Assembly (NCBI GenBank): GCA_001768565.1 | Contig: MEOE01000026.1 | Span: forward strand, 18,925-82,924 | DNA from: Bacteroidetes bacterium GWF2_33_16 | Lineage (GTDB): Bacteria; Bacteroidota; Bacteroidia; Bacteroidales; UBA12077 | DNA: 64,000 nt | Reading direction: 5' to 3' | Shown here: one piece after another, positions 1-9,114 of the stretch | How the letters are laid out: every line of letters starts with the position of its first letter | Position numbering within the stretch: position 1 is the first letter of the stretch | Translations under genes and position numbers: made by a program | The notes under the pieces: generated by a model | Database searches by the model: none | The model's input: only the letters and a program-made list of their open reading frames with translations | What the model was told of the DNA's origin: nothing

Positions 1-1
1 A

Positions 2-187
2 CAAATTAAAAGGGATTTAGGGCAAAGCAATGGTATTGGTGGAGAAAAATCATATACTCCAAATATTAAAGGTCGTTTTAGGAGTAATCTAAGGCGAACA
101 AGCGATGCTAATAAAAATTCAAATATTCGTTTAATAATTATTATAATAGCTCTTGCCCTAATTGCTTATTATTTATTTTTTGCATAA
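2..187 (+). CDS. 3' end of an unidentified protein with a C-terminal membrane anchor (5' truncated)
   Basis: The frame is open from the window edge to a TAA stop 18 bases before mutL. The visible 61 residues are basic and polar (Gly, Asn, Lys, Arg rich). They end in a strongly hydrophobic stretch of about 18 residues (LIIIIIALALIAYYLFFA) at the extreme C-terminus, which looks like a tail anchor or last membrane helix. It probably shares a transcript with mutL. The family cannot be recognised from this fragment. Confidence 0.6.
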   Translation, partial: QIKRDLGQSNGIGGEKSYTPNIKGRFRSNLRRTSDANKNSNIRLIIIIIALALIAYYLFFA

Positions 188-205
188 AAGTACTTCCAGA
201 ATCCT

Positions 206-2047
206 ATGGCAGATATTATACAGCTTTTACCCGATTCGGTTGCTAATCAGATTGCAGCAGGAGAAGTAATTCAACGTCCAGCTTCAGTGGTTAAAGAGTT
301 GGTTGAGAATTCGATTGATGCAAAAGCAACATCTATAACGATAAATATTAAGGACGCAGGAAGAACGTTAATTCAAATAATTGATGATGGAACAGGTATG
401 TCGGAAACAGATGCCAGATTGTCCTTCGAAAGGCATTCTACATCGAAAATAAGAAAAGCTGAAGATTTATTTTCAATAACCACTATGGGATTCCGCGGTG
501 AGGCTCTTGCTTCCATAGCTGCCGTGGCAAGCGTAGATTTAAAAACCCGATTAGCAAATAATGATCTAGGCACACATATTATAGTAGAAGGATCAGTTGT
601 TCTAAGTCAGGAGCCTGCCAGTTGTTCACCTGGAACAATTTTTACCGTAAAGAATCTTTTTTATAATATTCCGGCCCGAAGGAAATTTTTGAAATCAAAC
701 ACTACTGAGTTTGGACATATTCTAAGTGAGTTTGAAAGAATTGCATTAGCTAATCCAACTGTTGAATTTAAGTTATATCATAACGAGAGCCAACTATTCA
801 GTTTGCCAAGAACAAACGAGCGTCAACGAATTGTTGCTATTTTCGGCAAGAAAATTAACCAGAATCTGGTAGCTATTGAAGCTGAAACAAGTATTATTAA
901 TGTTAAAGGATTTATTGGAAAACCCGAAAATGCAAGAAAAAAATCAGGCGAACAATTCTTCTTTATAAATAATCGTTTTATGCGAAATCCTTATCTGCAT
1001 AAAGCCATAGTTAATGCCTACAAGAATATTCTTCAACCCGATTCGGTTCCTTCATACTTTTTATTTCTGGAAGCTGCTCCAGACAGTATTGATGTAAATA
1101 TTCATCCAACAAAAACGGAGATAAAATTTGAAGACCAGCAAGCCGTATGGCAAATTATTCATGCTACTGTAAAGCAATCGCTTGGGAAAAACAATATAGT
1201 ACCCTCCATTGATTTTGATATGGAACAAGGATTTGAAATACCTGTATTAACAAAGAATACAGAAATAAAAAAGCCTTTTGTTGAAATCAATCCTTTCTTT
1301 AATCCTTTTGATGAAAAACCTGGTCCCGCAAAAAACCAAAATAAATCTATAAGTTCACTGGAGAAAGAAAATACTGCCAACTGGGAAAAACTATATGATG
1401 GATTTGAGAATGAGAAAAATCTTACTGATGATTTATCATCCACCTCCCAAATAGAAAGCCAGCAAAAATTAAGAGAAAGTAATTTTAGTGGAAAATACTA
1501 TCAGTTTAAAAACAAGTATATTCTTACTCCGGTAAAATCAGGATTAATGGTAATTGATCAGAAAAAGGCTCATGAAAGAATATTATTTGAAAAATTTATG
1601 TTTTCGCTTGAGTCAAATACTGGAATTTCGCAACGAACGTTATTTCCTAAAAGTATTGAGTTAGCTCCGAAAGAACATAGTATTTTAATGGAAATAATTG
1701 ATCAAATAAAAATGCTTGGCTTCGATATTTCTGATTCAGGTAATTATTGCGTAACCGTTAATGGTCTTCCGGCAGATTCAAGCGATCAGGAGCCAGAACA
1801 GATAATCGATAAGTTTTTAAACGAATATCTAAATACCGAAATAGATATAAAAACAAGGGCAAAAGAAAAAATTGCACAAGCATTGGCAAAAGCAGCTGCC
1901 ATAAGTAGCAGTCAGGCTTTAACAAATGAAGAAATGAGCGAATTGGTCGATATGCTTTTTGCATGCTCGATGCCCAACTTTTCGCCATTTGGGAAAAAAA
2001 TTATTTCAATTTTGAAAACAGAAGAGATCGAAAAACGTTTTAGTTAA
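206..2047 (+). CDS. mutL: DNA mismatch repair protein MutL
   Basis: MutL is the GHKL ATPase that couples MutS mismatch recognition to downstream repair. The N-terminal ATPase motifs are complete: ENSID (34-38), DDGTG (60-64) and GFRGEAL (95-101), with the transducer domain following to about residue 330. A low-complexity linker (about 350-430) leads to the C-terminal dimerisation domain. Where nicking MutL proteins carry DQHA(X)2E(X)4E, this protein reads DQKKAHERILFE (451-462). The CPHGRP-type site near the C-terminus reads PNFSPFGKK (590-598), so endonuclease activity is doubtful. Length (613 aa) is normal. The start gives a classic MutL N-terminus (MADIIQLLPDSVANQIAAGEV). Confidence 0.97.
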   Translation: MADIIQLLPDSVANQIAAGEVIQRPASVVKELVENSIDAKATSITINIKDAGRTLIQIIDDGTGMSETDARLSFERHSTSKIRKAEDLFSITTMGFRGEALASIAAVASVDLKTRLANNDLGTHIIVEGSVVLSQEPASCSPGTIFTVKNLFYNIPARRKFLKSNTTEFGHILSEFERIALANPTVEFKLYHNESQLFSLPRTNERQRIVAIFGKKINQNLVAIEAETSIINVKGFIGKPENARKKSGEQFFFINNRFMRNPYLHKAIVNAYKNILQPDSVPSYFLFLEAAPDSIDVNIHPTKTEIKFEDQQAVWQIIHATVKQSLGKNNIVPSIDFDMEQGFEIPVLTKNTEIKKPFVEINPFFNPFDEKPGPAKNQNKSISSLEKENTANWEKLYDGFENEKNLTDDLSSTSQIESQQKLRESNFSGKYYQFKNKYILTPVKSGLMVIDQKKAHERILFEKFMFSLESNTGISQRTLFPKSIELAPKEHSILMEIIDQIKMLGFDISDSGNYCVTVNGLPADSSDQEPEQIIDKFLNEYLNTEIDIKTRAKEKIAQALAKAAAISSSQALTNEEMSELVDMLFACSMPNFSPFGKKIISILKTEEIEKRFS

Positions 2048-2064
2048 ACATTAAATTATATATA

Positions 2065-2889
2065 ATGAATTATTTTAGATCATCCGGCTTTGGAAGTATT
2101 CCACCAGTAGTTAAAAACTTGATTCTAATAAATGTGATCATGTTACTGGCGACATGGGTAGTAGGAAATGTTTATAATATTGAATTAAATAGCATATTAG
2201 GATTGTACTATTTTAAATCTGATCTTTTTGAACCCTATCAGATTGTTACACATATGTTTATGCATGGCGGATTAATGCACTTATTCTTTAATATGTTTGC
2301 CTTATACATGTTTGGAAGAGTGCTGGAAACAGTATGGGGAAGCAAGCGATTCTTTATTTATTTTATTGTTACAGGTTTAGGAGCTGCTGTTCTGCATTCG
2401 CTTGTTATTCATATTCAGATGCAAAGTATCTTAAACGATGCAACAGCCTATTTAAATACACCAACTCCTGAAACATTTGCAATTTTTATAAAGGAGCATT
2501 TTAACGAGTATTATTCGCAGATTTATAAAACGCTGCTCGATAATTGGTACTCAAATCCAGATGATACACAATATATAGCAATGTCACAACAATACATCGC
2601 CGATCTGATGAATTTTAAAATGAACATACCTACTGTTGGAGCATCGGGTGCGGTTTTTGGTGTATTATTAGCATTTGGAATGTTGTTTCCAAACACGGAG
2701 CTTATGTTATTGTTCCCTCCTATTCCAATAAAGGCAAAATGGTTTGTAATTTTTTACGGAGGATTAGAGCTGTGGTTAGGATTAACACAACCCGGAAGTA
2801 ATATCGCCCATTTCGCTCACTTAGGTGGCATGCTATTTGGTTTTATATTAATTAAATACTGGAGCAAAAAAAGAAGTAGTTTTTTCTAA
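2065..2889 (+). CDS. Rhomboid family intramembrane serine protease
   Basis: A polytopic membrane protein of the rhomboid family, which cleaves transmembrane substrates within the membrane. The catalytic dyad is visible as Ser194 in GASGAVFG and His252 in AHFAHLGG. The L1-loop/TM2 region has the typical HMFMHGGLMHLFFNMFALYMFG stretch split over 63-85. An unusually long hydrophilic insertion (about residues 115-190) separates the TM2-TM3 region from the Ser helix. It follows mutL by 17 bases and is followed by a second rhomboid gene. Substrate unknown. Confidence 0.93.
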   Translation: MNYFRSSGFGSIPPVVKNLILINVIMLLATWVVGNVYNIELNSILGLYYFKSDLFEPYQIVTHMFMHGGLMHLFFNMFALYMFGRVLETVWGSKRFFIYFIVTGLGAAVLHSLVIHIQMQSILNDATAYLNTPTPETFAIFIKEHFNEYYSQIYKTLLDNWYSNPDDTQYIAMSQQYIADLMNFKMNIPTVGASGAVFGVLLAFGMLFPNTELMLLFPPIPIKAKWFVIFYGGLELWLGLTQPGSNIAHFAHLGGMLFGFILIKYWSKKRSSFF

Positions 2890-2934
2890 ACAGGCCTCCT
2901 TTGTTGAATTAATTAGCCATTTAAAAGAAAAAAT

Positions 2935-3810
2935 ATGAGCATTGCAGATGAAATAAAACAATCGTTTAAAAGCGGAAGCACGCTTACAAAACTTATCTAC
3001 ATTAATTTGGCTGTCTTTTTGACAGTAAAATTAATTGCTGTTTTTTATTTTTTATTTACTATCGAGAGTAGTTTTTCTTTAGTAAGCTGGCTTGCTGTGC
3101 CAGCAGATATTACAAACCTATTGTATAAACCATGGACTGTATTTAGTTACATGTTCCTGCATCAGGATTTTTTACATATTTTGTTTAACATGCTATGGTT
3201 ATTCTGGTTTGGTCAAATATTCTTACAATATTTCGACCAGAAGAAATTAGTAAGTGTTTACCTTTTAGGTGGTTTGGCAGGGGCGTTTATTTATATACTT
3301 ACATTTAATATTTTCCCTGTATTTACTGATATATTACCTGTTTCATATGCACTTGGGGCATCTGCATCGGTTATTGCCATTGTAATAGCTGTTTCGGTTT
3401 ATGCTCCAAATCATACAATCTATTTATTATTTCTCGGACCGGTTAAGTTAAAATATATAGCACTTGTAACTATAGTTATTGATATCATAAGCATAGCGTC
3501 TACTAATGCTGGCGGCCATTTGGCACATTTAGGTGGTGCAATGTTTGGATACATATATGTTATGCAGTTTAAAAAAGGCAGAAATATTTCACGACTTTTT
3601 GATCGCCTTATGGATTCTGTTTTCTCAATTTTTAAGCCAAAGCCAAAGATTAAAGTCACCTATAAGCGACCTGCAAATGATATTGAGTACAATAAAATGA
3701 AAATTCAACAGCAGGCCGAAATTGATAAGATACTAGATAAAATTGCCCTTTCAGGTTACGAAAGTCTTTCAAAGCAAGAAAAAGAGATATTATTTAAAGG
3801 TAGTAAATAA
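2935..3810 (+). CDS. Second rhomboid family intramembrane serine protease
   Basis: Like its upstream neighbour, this is a rhomboid protease by motif. The FLHQDFLHILFNMLWLFWFG region carries the conserved His/Asn, the catalytic Ser143 lies in GASAS, and His198 lies in GGHLAHLGGAMFG. It lacks the long internal insertion of the first rhomboid. Instead it has a cytosolic-looking charged C-terminal tail of about 75 residues after the last helix. The two genes are only about 45 bases apart, so they are probably co-transcribed. The pair looks like an old duplication with divergent ends. Confidence 0.92.
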   Translation: MSIADEIKQSFKSGSTLTKLIYINLAVFLTVKLIAVFYFLFTIESSFSLVSWLAVPADITNLLYKPWTVFSYMFLHQDFLHILFNMLWLFWFGQIFLQYFDQKKLVSVYLLGGLAGAFIYILTFNIFPVFTDILPVSYALGASASVIAIVIAVSVYAPNHTIYLLFLGPVKLKYIALVTIVIDIISIASTNAGGHLAHLGGAMFGYIYVMQFKKGRNISRLFDRLMDSVFSIFKPKPKIKVTYKRPANDIEYNKMKIQQQAEIDKILDKIALSGYESLSKQEKEILFKGSK

Positions 3811-3934
3811 TGCTTCGTTTTTATTGAAATCTGCTAACAGATAAAAATCTACACTCTTTTAATAGAAAAAGGAATTCCTCTTTGAATATTTTAAACAATA
3901 ATCATAACTTAGATTAAATTTTAATACAAACTGA

Positions 3935-5026
3935 TTGAAAAACCTGTTATATAAAATAATCAAATATTTGAATTTTGTTTTAGCAGCAGCCATTGTGCTG
4001 TCTTATATATCTGTTTATGCTGATCCTGAAGCATTTTGGATACTTGCGTTTTTTGGGTTAAGCTATCCTTTTATTCTTCTATTTAATATCCTTTTTATTT
4101 TGTTTTGGATTTATAGAAAAAACAGGCTTTTTCTTCTGTCACTTATAGCAATATTATTGGGATGGAATCATTTAAGATCATTTATTCAATTTCCCTTAAG
4201 AAAAATGAGTCCAGAAACCCAAAATTCTTTTACAGTTTTATCTTACAATGTTAGGTTATTCAATCTTTATAACTGGAATAAAGAAAACAATACACATGAT
4301 AAGATTTTTGATTTTATAAACAAAAACGAAATTGATATTATCTGTTTTCAGGAGTTTTTAAGCCATACAGGAGATGGCCATCTCACAGAAAAAGAAATTC
4401 AAAAGAAACTTGAAAACAAATACAATGCTCATTTTGGTTATTCTTTTATAAATACCAAAAGCAATTATGGAATAGCTACTTTTAGTAAGTATCCAATTGT
4501 TAAAAAAGGATTAATAAAATTTAGCAACACCTCGAATATTAGTATTTATACCGATATTGTAATAAATAAAGATACTATACGTGTTTTTAATAATCACTTA
4601 CAATCTATTCGATTTAATAAAAACAATTACTCGCTAATAAATAATTCCAAAGTTTTAAACGACGATACAAAAATAAAAGAGGTAAAAGATATTTTTGGAC
4701 GGTTAAAAGAGGCTTTTATAAAACGGGCAACACAAGCAGAGATATTGTCAACATATATAAGTAGTTCACCATATCCAGTTATGGTTTGCGGTGATTTTAA
4801 CGACACTCCTGTTTCTTATACATATAATACTATGAAAGGAAATTTAAAAGACTCGTTTATTGAATCAGGCAAAGGAATTGGAAATACCTATATAGGTAAG
4901 TTTCCTTCATTTAGAATAGATTTTGTTTTTTTTAGCGACAAATTAGAATGTAGAAAATTTGTTGTTCCAAAAATTAAGCATTCTGATCATTATCCGGTAA
5001 TGGGCAGATATGCAATTTCTAATTAG
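3935..5026 (+). CDS. Membrane-anchored endonuclease/exonuclease/phosphatase (EEP) superfamily protein
   Basis: Three N-terminal hydrophobic segments (about 10-28, 32-58, 64-80) precede an EEP domain. The metal/phosphoesterase motifs are visible: SYNVRLFN (Asn105), CFQEF (Glu140), NNHLQSIR, CGDFNDTP and the terminal SDHYPV. Members hydrolyse phosphodiesters of DNA, inositol phosphates or sphingolipids; the substrate cannot be told from sequence. The start is a TTG immediately after an in-frame stop. The first in-frame ATG (residue 91) would remove all membrane segments, so TTG is preferred. It converges with the dehydratase gene, 7 bases away. Confidence 0.88.
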   Translation: MKNLLYKIIKYLNFVLAAAIVLSYISVYADPEAFWILAFFGLSYPFILLFNILFILFWIYRKNRLFLLSLIAILLGWNHLRSFIQFPLRKMSPETQNSFTVLSYNVRLFNLYNWNKENNTHDKIFDFINKNEIDIICFQEFLSHTGDGHLTEKEIQKKLENKYNAHFGYSFINTKSNYGIATFSKYPIVKKGLIKFSNTSNISIYTDIVINKDTIRVFNNHLQSIRFNKNNYSLINNSKVLNDDTKIKEVKDIFGRLKEAFIKRATQAEILSTYISSSPYPVMVCGDFNDTPVSYTYNTMKGNLKDSFIESGKGIGNTYIGKFPSFRIDFVFFSDKLECRKFVVPKIKHSDHYPVMGRYAISN

Positions 5027-5033
5027 ATATTTA

Positions 5034-5987
5034 CTAATGAAATGGCAACTGATTTAAATCTACATTGCCACCCGAAAAAATAATCCCTATTTTTTTATTT
5101 TTAAAAAAATCTTTATTCTCAATTACAATTGCCAATGGAACAGCCGCTGATGGCTCCACGATTATTTTCATTCTTTCCCAAATCAATCTCATTGCAAGAA
5201 TAATTGTTTCTTCTTTGGTTCTGAAAATATCGTCTACATTATCTCTAATTGCCTGAAAAGTAATTGTACCAAGTGATGTAAGCAATCCATCGGCGATTGT
5301 ATTTGGATTTTCCGAAGGTATAATTATTCCTTGTTTAAAAGATCTGTAAGCATCATCGGCATTCAAAGGCTCAGCACCGTAAACCTTTATATTGTGATTT
5401 ATTGATTTTGTAGCAATCGCTGTACCGCTTAATAATCCACCCCCACCAACAGGTGCAATTACAGCGTCTAATTGTGGATAATCCTCAAGCAACTCAACCG
5501 CAGCAGTACCTTGTCCCGATATTACATTAAAATTATTATAAGGATGAATAAACGTAGCACCCGTTTTTTGCTGAACCAAATCGAGTGTTTTTTCGCGAGC
5601 TTCGAGAGTTGGTTCACAATATGTAATTTGCGCACCATACGATTGAACTGCTGCTTTTTTTATTGAAGGAGCATTTTCTGGCATAACAATATATGCAGGT
5701 ATATCTCGCTTTCTGGCTGCCAAACTTAAAGCAGCAGCATGATTCCCTGATGAATGTGTTGTAACGCCCTTAGACGCTTCAATGTCAGATAATAGTTGAA
5801 CAGCATTTGTAGCACCCCGATACTTAAATGCACCTACTTTTTGCAGATTCTCACATTTAAAATAGAACTCAACGTTTAGCAGGTCGTTAATTAACGAAGA
5901 TTTTAATACAGGCGTTCGGTGAATAAATGGTTTTATACGCTCGTGAGCTTCTTTAATGATATTAAGAGAAGGGTAGATTGCTGTCAT
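5034..5987 (-). CDS. PLP-dependent threonine/serine dehydratase or serine racemase-like enzyme
   Basis: A fold-type II PLP enzyme. Lys55 in VGAFKYRGA is the Schiff-base lysine, SSGNHAAALSLAA is the substrate/phosphate loop and PVGGGGLLSG is the glycine-rich PLP phosphate cup. At 317 residues it lacks the C-terminal ACT regulatory domain of biosynthetic IlvA. It therefore matches catabolic threonine dehydratases and the serine racemase/threo-hydroxyaspartate dehydratase group. The family deaminates threonine to 2-oxobutanoate or serine to pyruvate. Which substrate is preferred cannot be decided here. Confidence 0.9.
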   Translation of the reverse strand: MTAIYPSLNIIKEAHERIKPFIHRTPVLKSSLINDLLNVEFYFKCENLQKVGAFKYRGATNAVQLLSDIEASKGVTTHSSGNHAAALSLAARKRDIPAYIVMPENAPSIKKAAVQSYGAQITYCEPTLEAREKTLDLVQQKTGATFIHPYNNFNVISGQGTAAVELLEDYPQLDAVIAPVGGGGLLSGTAIATKSINHNIKVYGAEPLNADDAYRSFKQGIIIPSENPNTIADGLLTSLGTITFQAIRDNVDDIFRTKEETIILAMRLIWERMKIIVEPSAAVPLAIVIENKDFFKNKKIGIIFSGGNVDLNQLPFH

Positions 5988-6016
5988 TTAGATATTTTTT
6001 TTCTAAAATTAACAAA

Positions 6017-6799
6017 TCATTCAACAACTATTGAGGATTTTTGTGTTTTTTTAAACCCTTCGAATTTCTTTAATATCTCAGCATATAATGAATATTCACT
6101 TGTATTTAAAATGAAGGAATCGCTAAAGTTGCATGTATCCATAAACTCTTTTAGGTCCTGACCTTCTAATCCGGTTATATTTTTAACTATTTCGCGATTA
6201 TACTTAGCTTCGATCTTAAGCTTTAATGGTTCCTCTTCTTTAAGAGCCATATATTTTCTTCGACTTTTCCCTTCGTGGCTTAATAAATCGTATAACAAGG
6301 AGATTGGTGAGCCTAGTGTAGGTTCATAAGGCTTTGGATTTTCAACTCTAGGTAGCTCTTTTAACACTAACTCATTAATAATATTTTCATCCTTTATCTT
6401 AAAATTGAGAACCTTATATTCAAAATCTTTATAGGTTCCAAAGTACGAAATCGACACCTCTGGAATTTCATAAGCTCTGCGGTTCAAATAAATTTCTATT
6501 AAACTATCTGAATGTACTAATGAAACATGGTACTCAATAAATTCGAAACCTATAGCAGAAATATTTAATATGTCATTTTCGCTAACCCACATTTTAAAAT
6601 AGCCTAATGTATCACTTGCCATTCCTGTTTTTGAATTAACATTGATTATATGAGCCAGGGCAACAGGCCTTACTCCCTCAGTTATTATTTGTCCAGAAAA
6701 CAAAAAACGTGAGGTTGTATTTTCCTGTCCAAAGCTTTGATTAAAATGGAAAGCAAAAACAATTGTGATACAGATTATTTTCAGGGTGCTATTTATCAA
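6017..6799 (-). CDS. Exported protein with CarboxypepD-regulatory-like beta-sandwich domain
   Basis: An N-terminal signal peptide (hydrophobic stretch ending near SFGQ) is followed by a domain of about 80 residues. That domain reads like the Bacteroidota carboxypeptidase-regulatory-like fold (FSGQII... VALAHIINVNSKTGMASDTLGYFKMWV... ISAIGFEF). This fold is the N-terminal extension of many TonB-dependent receptors, but here no barrel follows. The rest is charged and unrecognised. Likely periplasmic or surface-associated; function unknown. It is transcribed away from dapD. Confidence 0.75.
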   Translation of the reverse strand: MINSTLKIICITIVFAFHFNQSFGQENTTSRFLFSGQIITEGVRPVALAHIINVNSKTGMASDTLGYFKMWVSENDILNISAIGFEFIEYHVSLVHSDSLIEIYLNRRAYEIPEVSISYFGTYKDFEYKVLNFKIKDENIINELVLKELPRVENPKPYEPTLGSPISLLYDLLSHEGKSRRKYMALKEEEPLKLKIEAKYNREIVKNITGLEGQDLKEFMDTCNFSDSFILNTSEYSLYAEILKKFEGFKKTQKSSIVVE

Positions 6800-6955
6800 T
6801 TTCTTTTTAGCTAATTTATGGGTAAATATATAACAGAGTTTCGAACTGTTTTAATTAGTTTAACATACTTTAACTTTCGATAGCATTTTTTAATTCTGTA
6901 ATTTCATCAATCTTTCTGCCAATTTTACTTTAAGAACAATTAAATTATTTTTAGG

Positions 6956-6963
6956 TATCTTTG
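6956..6963 (+). promoter_or_regulatory. Putative Bacteroidota -7 element (TATCTTTG) upstream of dapD
   Basis: TATCTTTG matches the TAnnTTTG -7 consensus known for Bacteroidota. It lies 43 bases before the dapD start in the divergent intergenic region. A clear TTG -33 element at the usual spacing is not obvious. Confidence 0.45.
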
Positions 6964-7006
6964 CCAATGTATTTAATGAAAAACTTCGTTAAAATAATCT
7001 ACTATT

Positions 7007-7825
7007 ATGCACTCAGAATTAAGAGATCTTATTGAAAAAGCTTGGGATAACAAAGAATTACTTGAGAAAAGAAATACAAGAAAAGCCATTGAGGAAGTAA
7101 TAAATCTGCTTGATAAAGGACAAATCCGGGTAGCAGAACCAACTGAGCAAGGTTGGATTTTAAACGAGTGGATTAAGAAAGCAGTAATATTATATTTTCC
7201 AATACGCGAATCGAAAGTTACAAAGGTTGGCCCATTTGAATTTAATGATAAAATTGATTTAAAAACCGGATACGATGCTCTTGGTGTTCGTGTTGTACCA
7301 CAAGCTATTGCCCGATATGGCTCCTACATTTCGAAAGGTGTAATTATGATGCCTTCCTTTATAAATATTGGTGCCTATATTGGATCAGGAACTATGGTCG
7401 ATACATGGGCTACTGTAGGTTCTTGTGCACAAATTGGCAAGAATGTGCATTTAAGTGGAGGCGTAGGAATTGGTGGCGTACTAGAACCTGTTCAGGCTGC
7501 ACCAGTAATTATTGAAGATAATTGTTTTATTGGTTCGCGCTGTATTATTGTTGAAGGAGTGCATATTGAGCAAGAAGCTGTTCTGGGAGCTAATGTTGTA
7601 ATAACAAAAACTACTAAAATAATTGATGTTTCAGGACCTAAACCACTTGAATTTAGAGGACGAATACCTGCCAGATCAGTTGTTATTCCTGGAACTTATA
7701 CTAAAAAATTTAATGCAGGAGACTACCAGGTTCCTTGTGCATTAATTATTGGTAAACGAAAAGAATCAACTAATCTTAAAACTTCGCTTAACGATGCTTT
7801 AAGAGATTATGATGTTGCATTTTAA
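7007..7825 (+). CDS. dapD: 2,3,4,5-tetrahydropyridine-2,6-dicarboxylate N-succinyltransferase
   Basis: DapD catalyses the succinyl-CoA-dependent step of the succinylase branch of meso-diaminopimelate/lysine synthesis. The protein has the small alpha-helical N-terminal domain (about 1-100) and a left-handed beta-helix of hexapeptide repeats from about residue 110. Repeats such as IGAYIGSGTMVDTWATVGSCAQIG and GGVGIGGVLEP, split over 120-165, are very characteristic. Length (272 aa) is right for the family. A good -7 element precedes it. It stands apart from asd at 36.4 kb, which serves the same pathway. Confidence 0.97.
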   Translation: MHSELRDLIEKAWDNKELLEKRNTRKAIEEVINLLDKGQIRVAEPTEQGWILNEWIKKAVILYFPIRESKVTKVGPFEFNDKIDLKTGYDALGVRVVPQAIARYGSYISKGVIMMPSFINIGAYIGSGTMVDTWATVGSCAQIGKNVHLSGGVGIGGVLEPVQAAPVIIEDNCFIGSRCIIVEGVHIEQEAVLGANVVITKTTKIIDVSGPKPLEFRGRIPARSVVIPGTYTKKFNAGDYQVPCALIIGKRKESTNLKTSLNDALRDYDVAF

Positions 7826-7889
7826 AATATTTATTAACTTTAGTTAATTCATTTTTAAAAGAAAGAGAAAAAATTTATCTGCACCCAAA

Positions 7890-9101
7890 ATGAGTTCTCC
7901 AAAAGATACAACCTCACTAAGAATTGCATATTATCTTGTTACAGACATACAGCATATTCCTCCAGTAATTAGATTAATCCCCTACTTGGGAGGGATAATT
8001 ATTACTAAGAATAGAACTATTTATAATCATCTACTAAACAAATATGCAACTATTAGAATCCCTATTTTTTTTGCAAAAAATCCAAACCATGCCAGAAAAA
8101 TTTTGATAAAAAATCGGATAAGATTGGTATTATATCCTGGTTACAATTCATTACTAATAGGAAAATCAGTCCAGATTTTTCATGGAGGCTTGTCAGATAA
8201 AAATTATGTTGAATCAATTTTAGTTACTTTATATAATTTGATTTTATTTCCTGGAGAAAAAACAAAAGATAAGGTAGAAAAGTCTGGTTATCTGAGATTT
8301 GTTCCAAACTGGGAGATTGTTGGTTACCCAAAGTTTGATCCACTTATAAATAACACTCTTACAATAAAACCAACCTTTAATAATGAAAGGAAGACCATTT
8401 TATATGCTCCTACATGGATTTTTAATCCAGAAAGATCACCAATAGTTAAATTCTCTGATTATGGGGAAAGCTCGGTTAACATTTGGTCAAAGCAAATCAT
8501 AAAAGCGCTTTATAAGGATTATAATTTAATTATTAAATACCATAGTAATCTGGAAAGAAAAACGGCAGATATCTATGAACAAATTGATCTTTTAATAAAG
8601 GAATTGGGAGCTGAAATGAATGTAGTAACTAAAATAGATGATAATATATTGCCATACATGTACCAAGCTGATTTATTGATCTCAGATATATCTACTGCAT
8701 GTTATGAATGGTTTCATTTCGATAAACCTATTATTTTTGCAAATCCTTCACCAGATCACTATTTACCATCTGATGATATAGGATCAAATACCTATGCCTG
8801 GCAGGCTGGAGATGTCATTAATAAAGAAGAAGATATTCTGCGGTTGGTTAAGGAAAATCTACAGAACGACAAATTTAAAGTAAAAAGAAATATATTATTT
8901 CAGTATACTATTTTTAAACCAAATGGAAATGCTACAAAACGGCAGGCTGATGCAATAATAAAATATTATAATCGCTTTTCTGATAGACCTTACTTTTTAC
9001 TTGTTTTTCAAACCTGGTTATGGGGAAAAACAAGAAAAGCTATTATTAAAATCATAAATCTTTATTACCATTGGTTTAGAAAAGATAAAATTGGGAAATA
9101 A
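7890..9101 (+). CDS. CDP-glycerol glycerophosphotransferase-like protein (TagB/TagF family), copy 1
   Basis: A GT-B-like polymerase/primase family protein, recognised by ILYAPTW (about 170-176), LIIKYHSN and the C-terminal ADLLISDISTACYEWFHFDKPIIF split by its usual spacing. Known members transfer glycerol-phosphate or ribitol-phosphate units from CDP-polyols to a teichoic-acid or capsule acceptor at the membrane. The gene is followed after 13 bases by a nucleotidyltransferase gene, a pairing that suggests synthesis of an activated donor and its transfer. This is the first of three relatives within 8 kb, together forming a surface-glycan locus. The transferred group is not predictable. Confidence 0.85.
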   Translation: MSSPKDTTSLRIAYYLVTDIQHIPPVIRLIPYLGGIIITKNRTIYNHLLNKYATIRIPIFFAKNPNHARKILIKNRIRLVLYPGYNSLLIGKSVQIFHGGLSDKNYVESILVTLYNLILFPGEKTKDKVEKSGYLRFVPNWEIVGYPKFDPLINNTLTIKPTFNNERKTILYAPTWIFNPERSPIVKFSDYGESSVNIWSKQIIKALYKDYNLIIKYHSNLERKTADIYEQIDLLIKELGAEMNVVTKIDDNILPYMYQADLLISDISTACYEWFHFDKPIIFANPSPDHYLPSDDIGSNTYAWQAGDVINKEEDILRLVKENLQNDKFKVKRNILFQYTIFKPNGNATKRQADAIIKYYNRFSDRPYFLLVFQTWLWGKTRKAIIKIINLYYHWFRKDKIGK

Positions 9102-9114
9102 CAAAACCATATAA

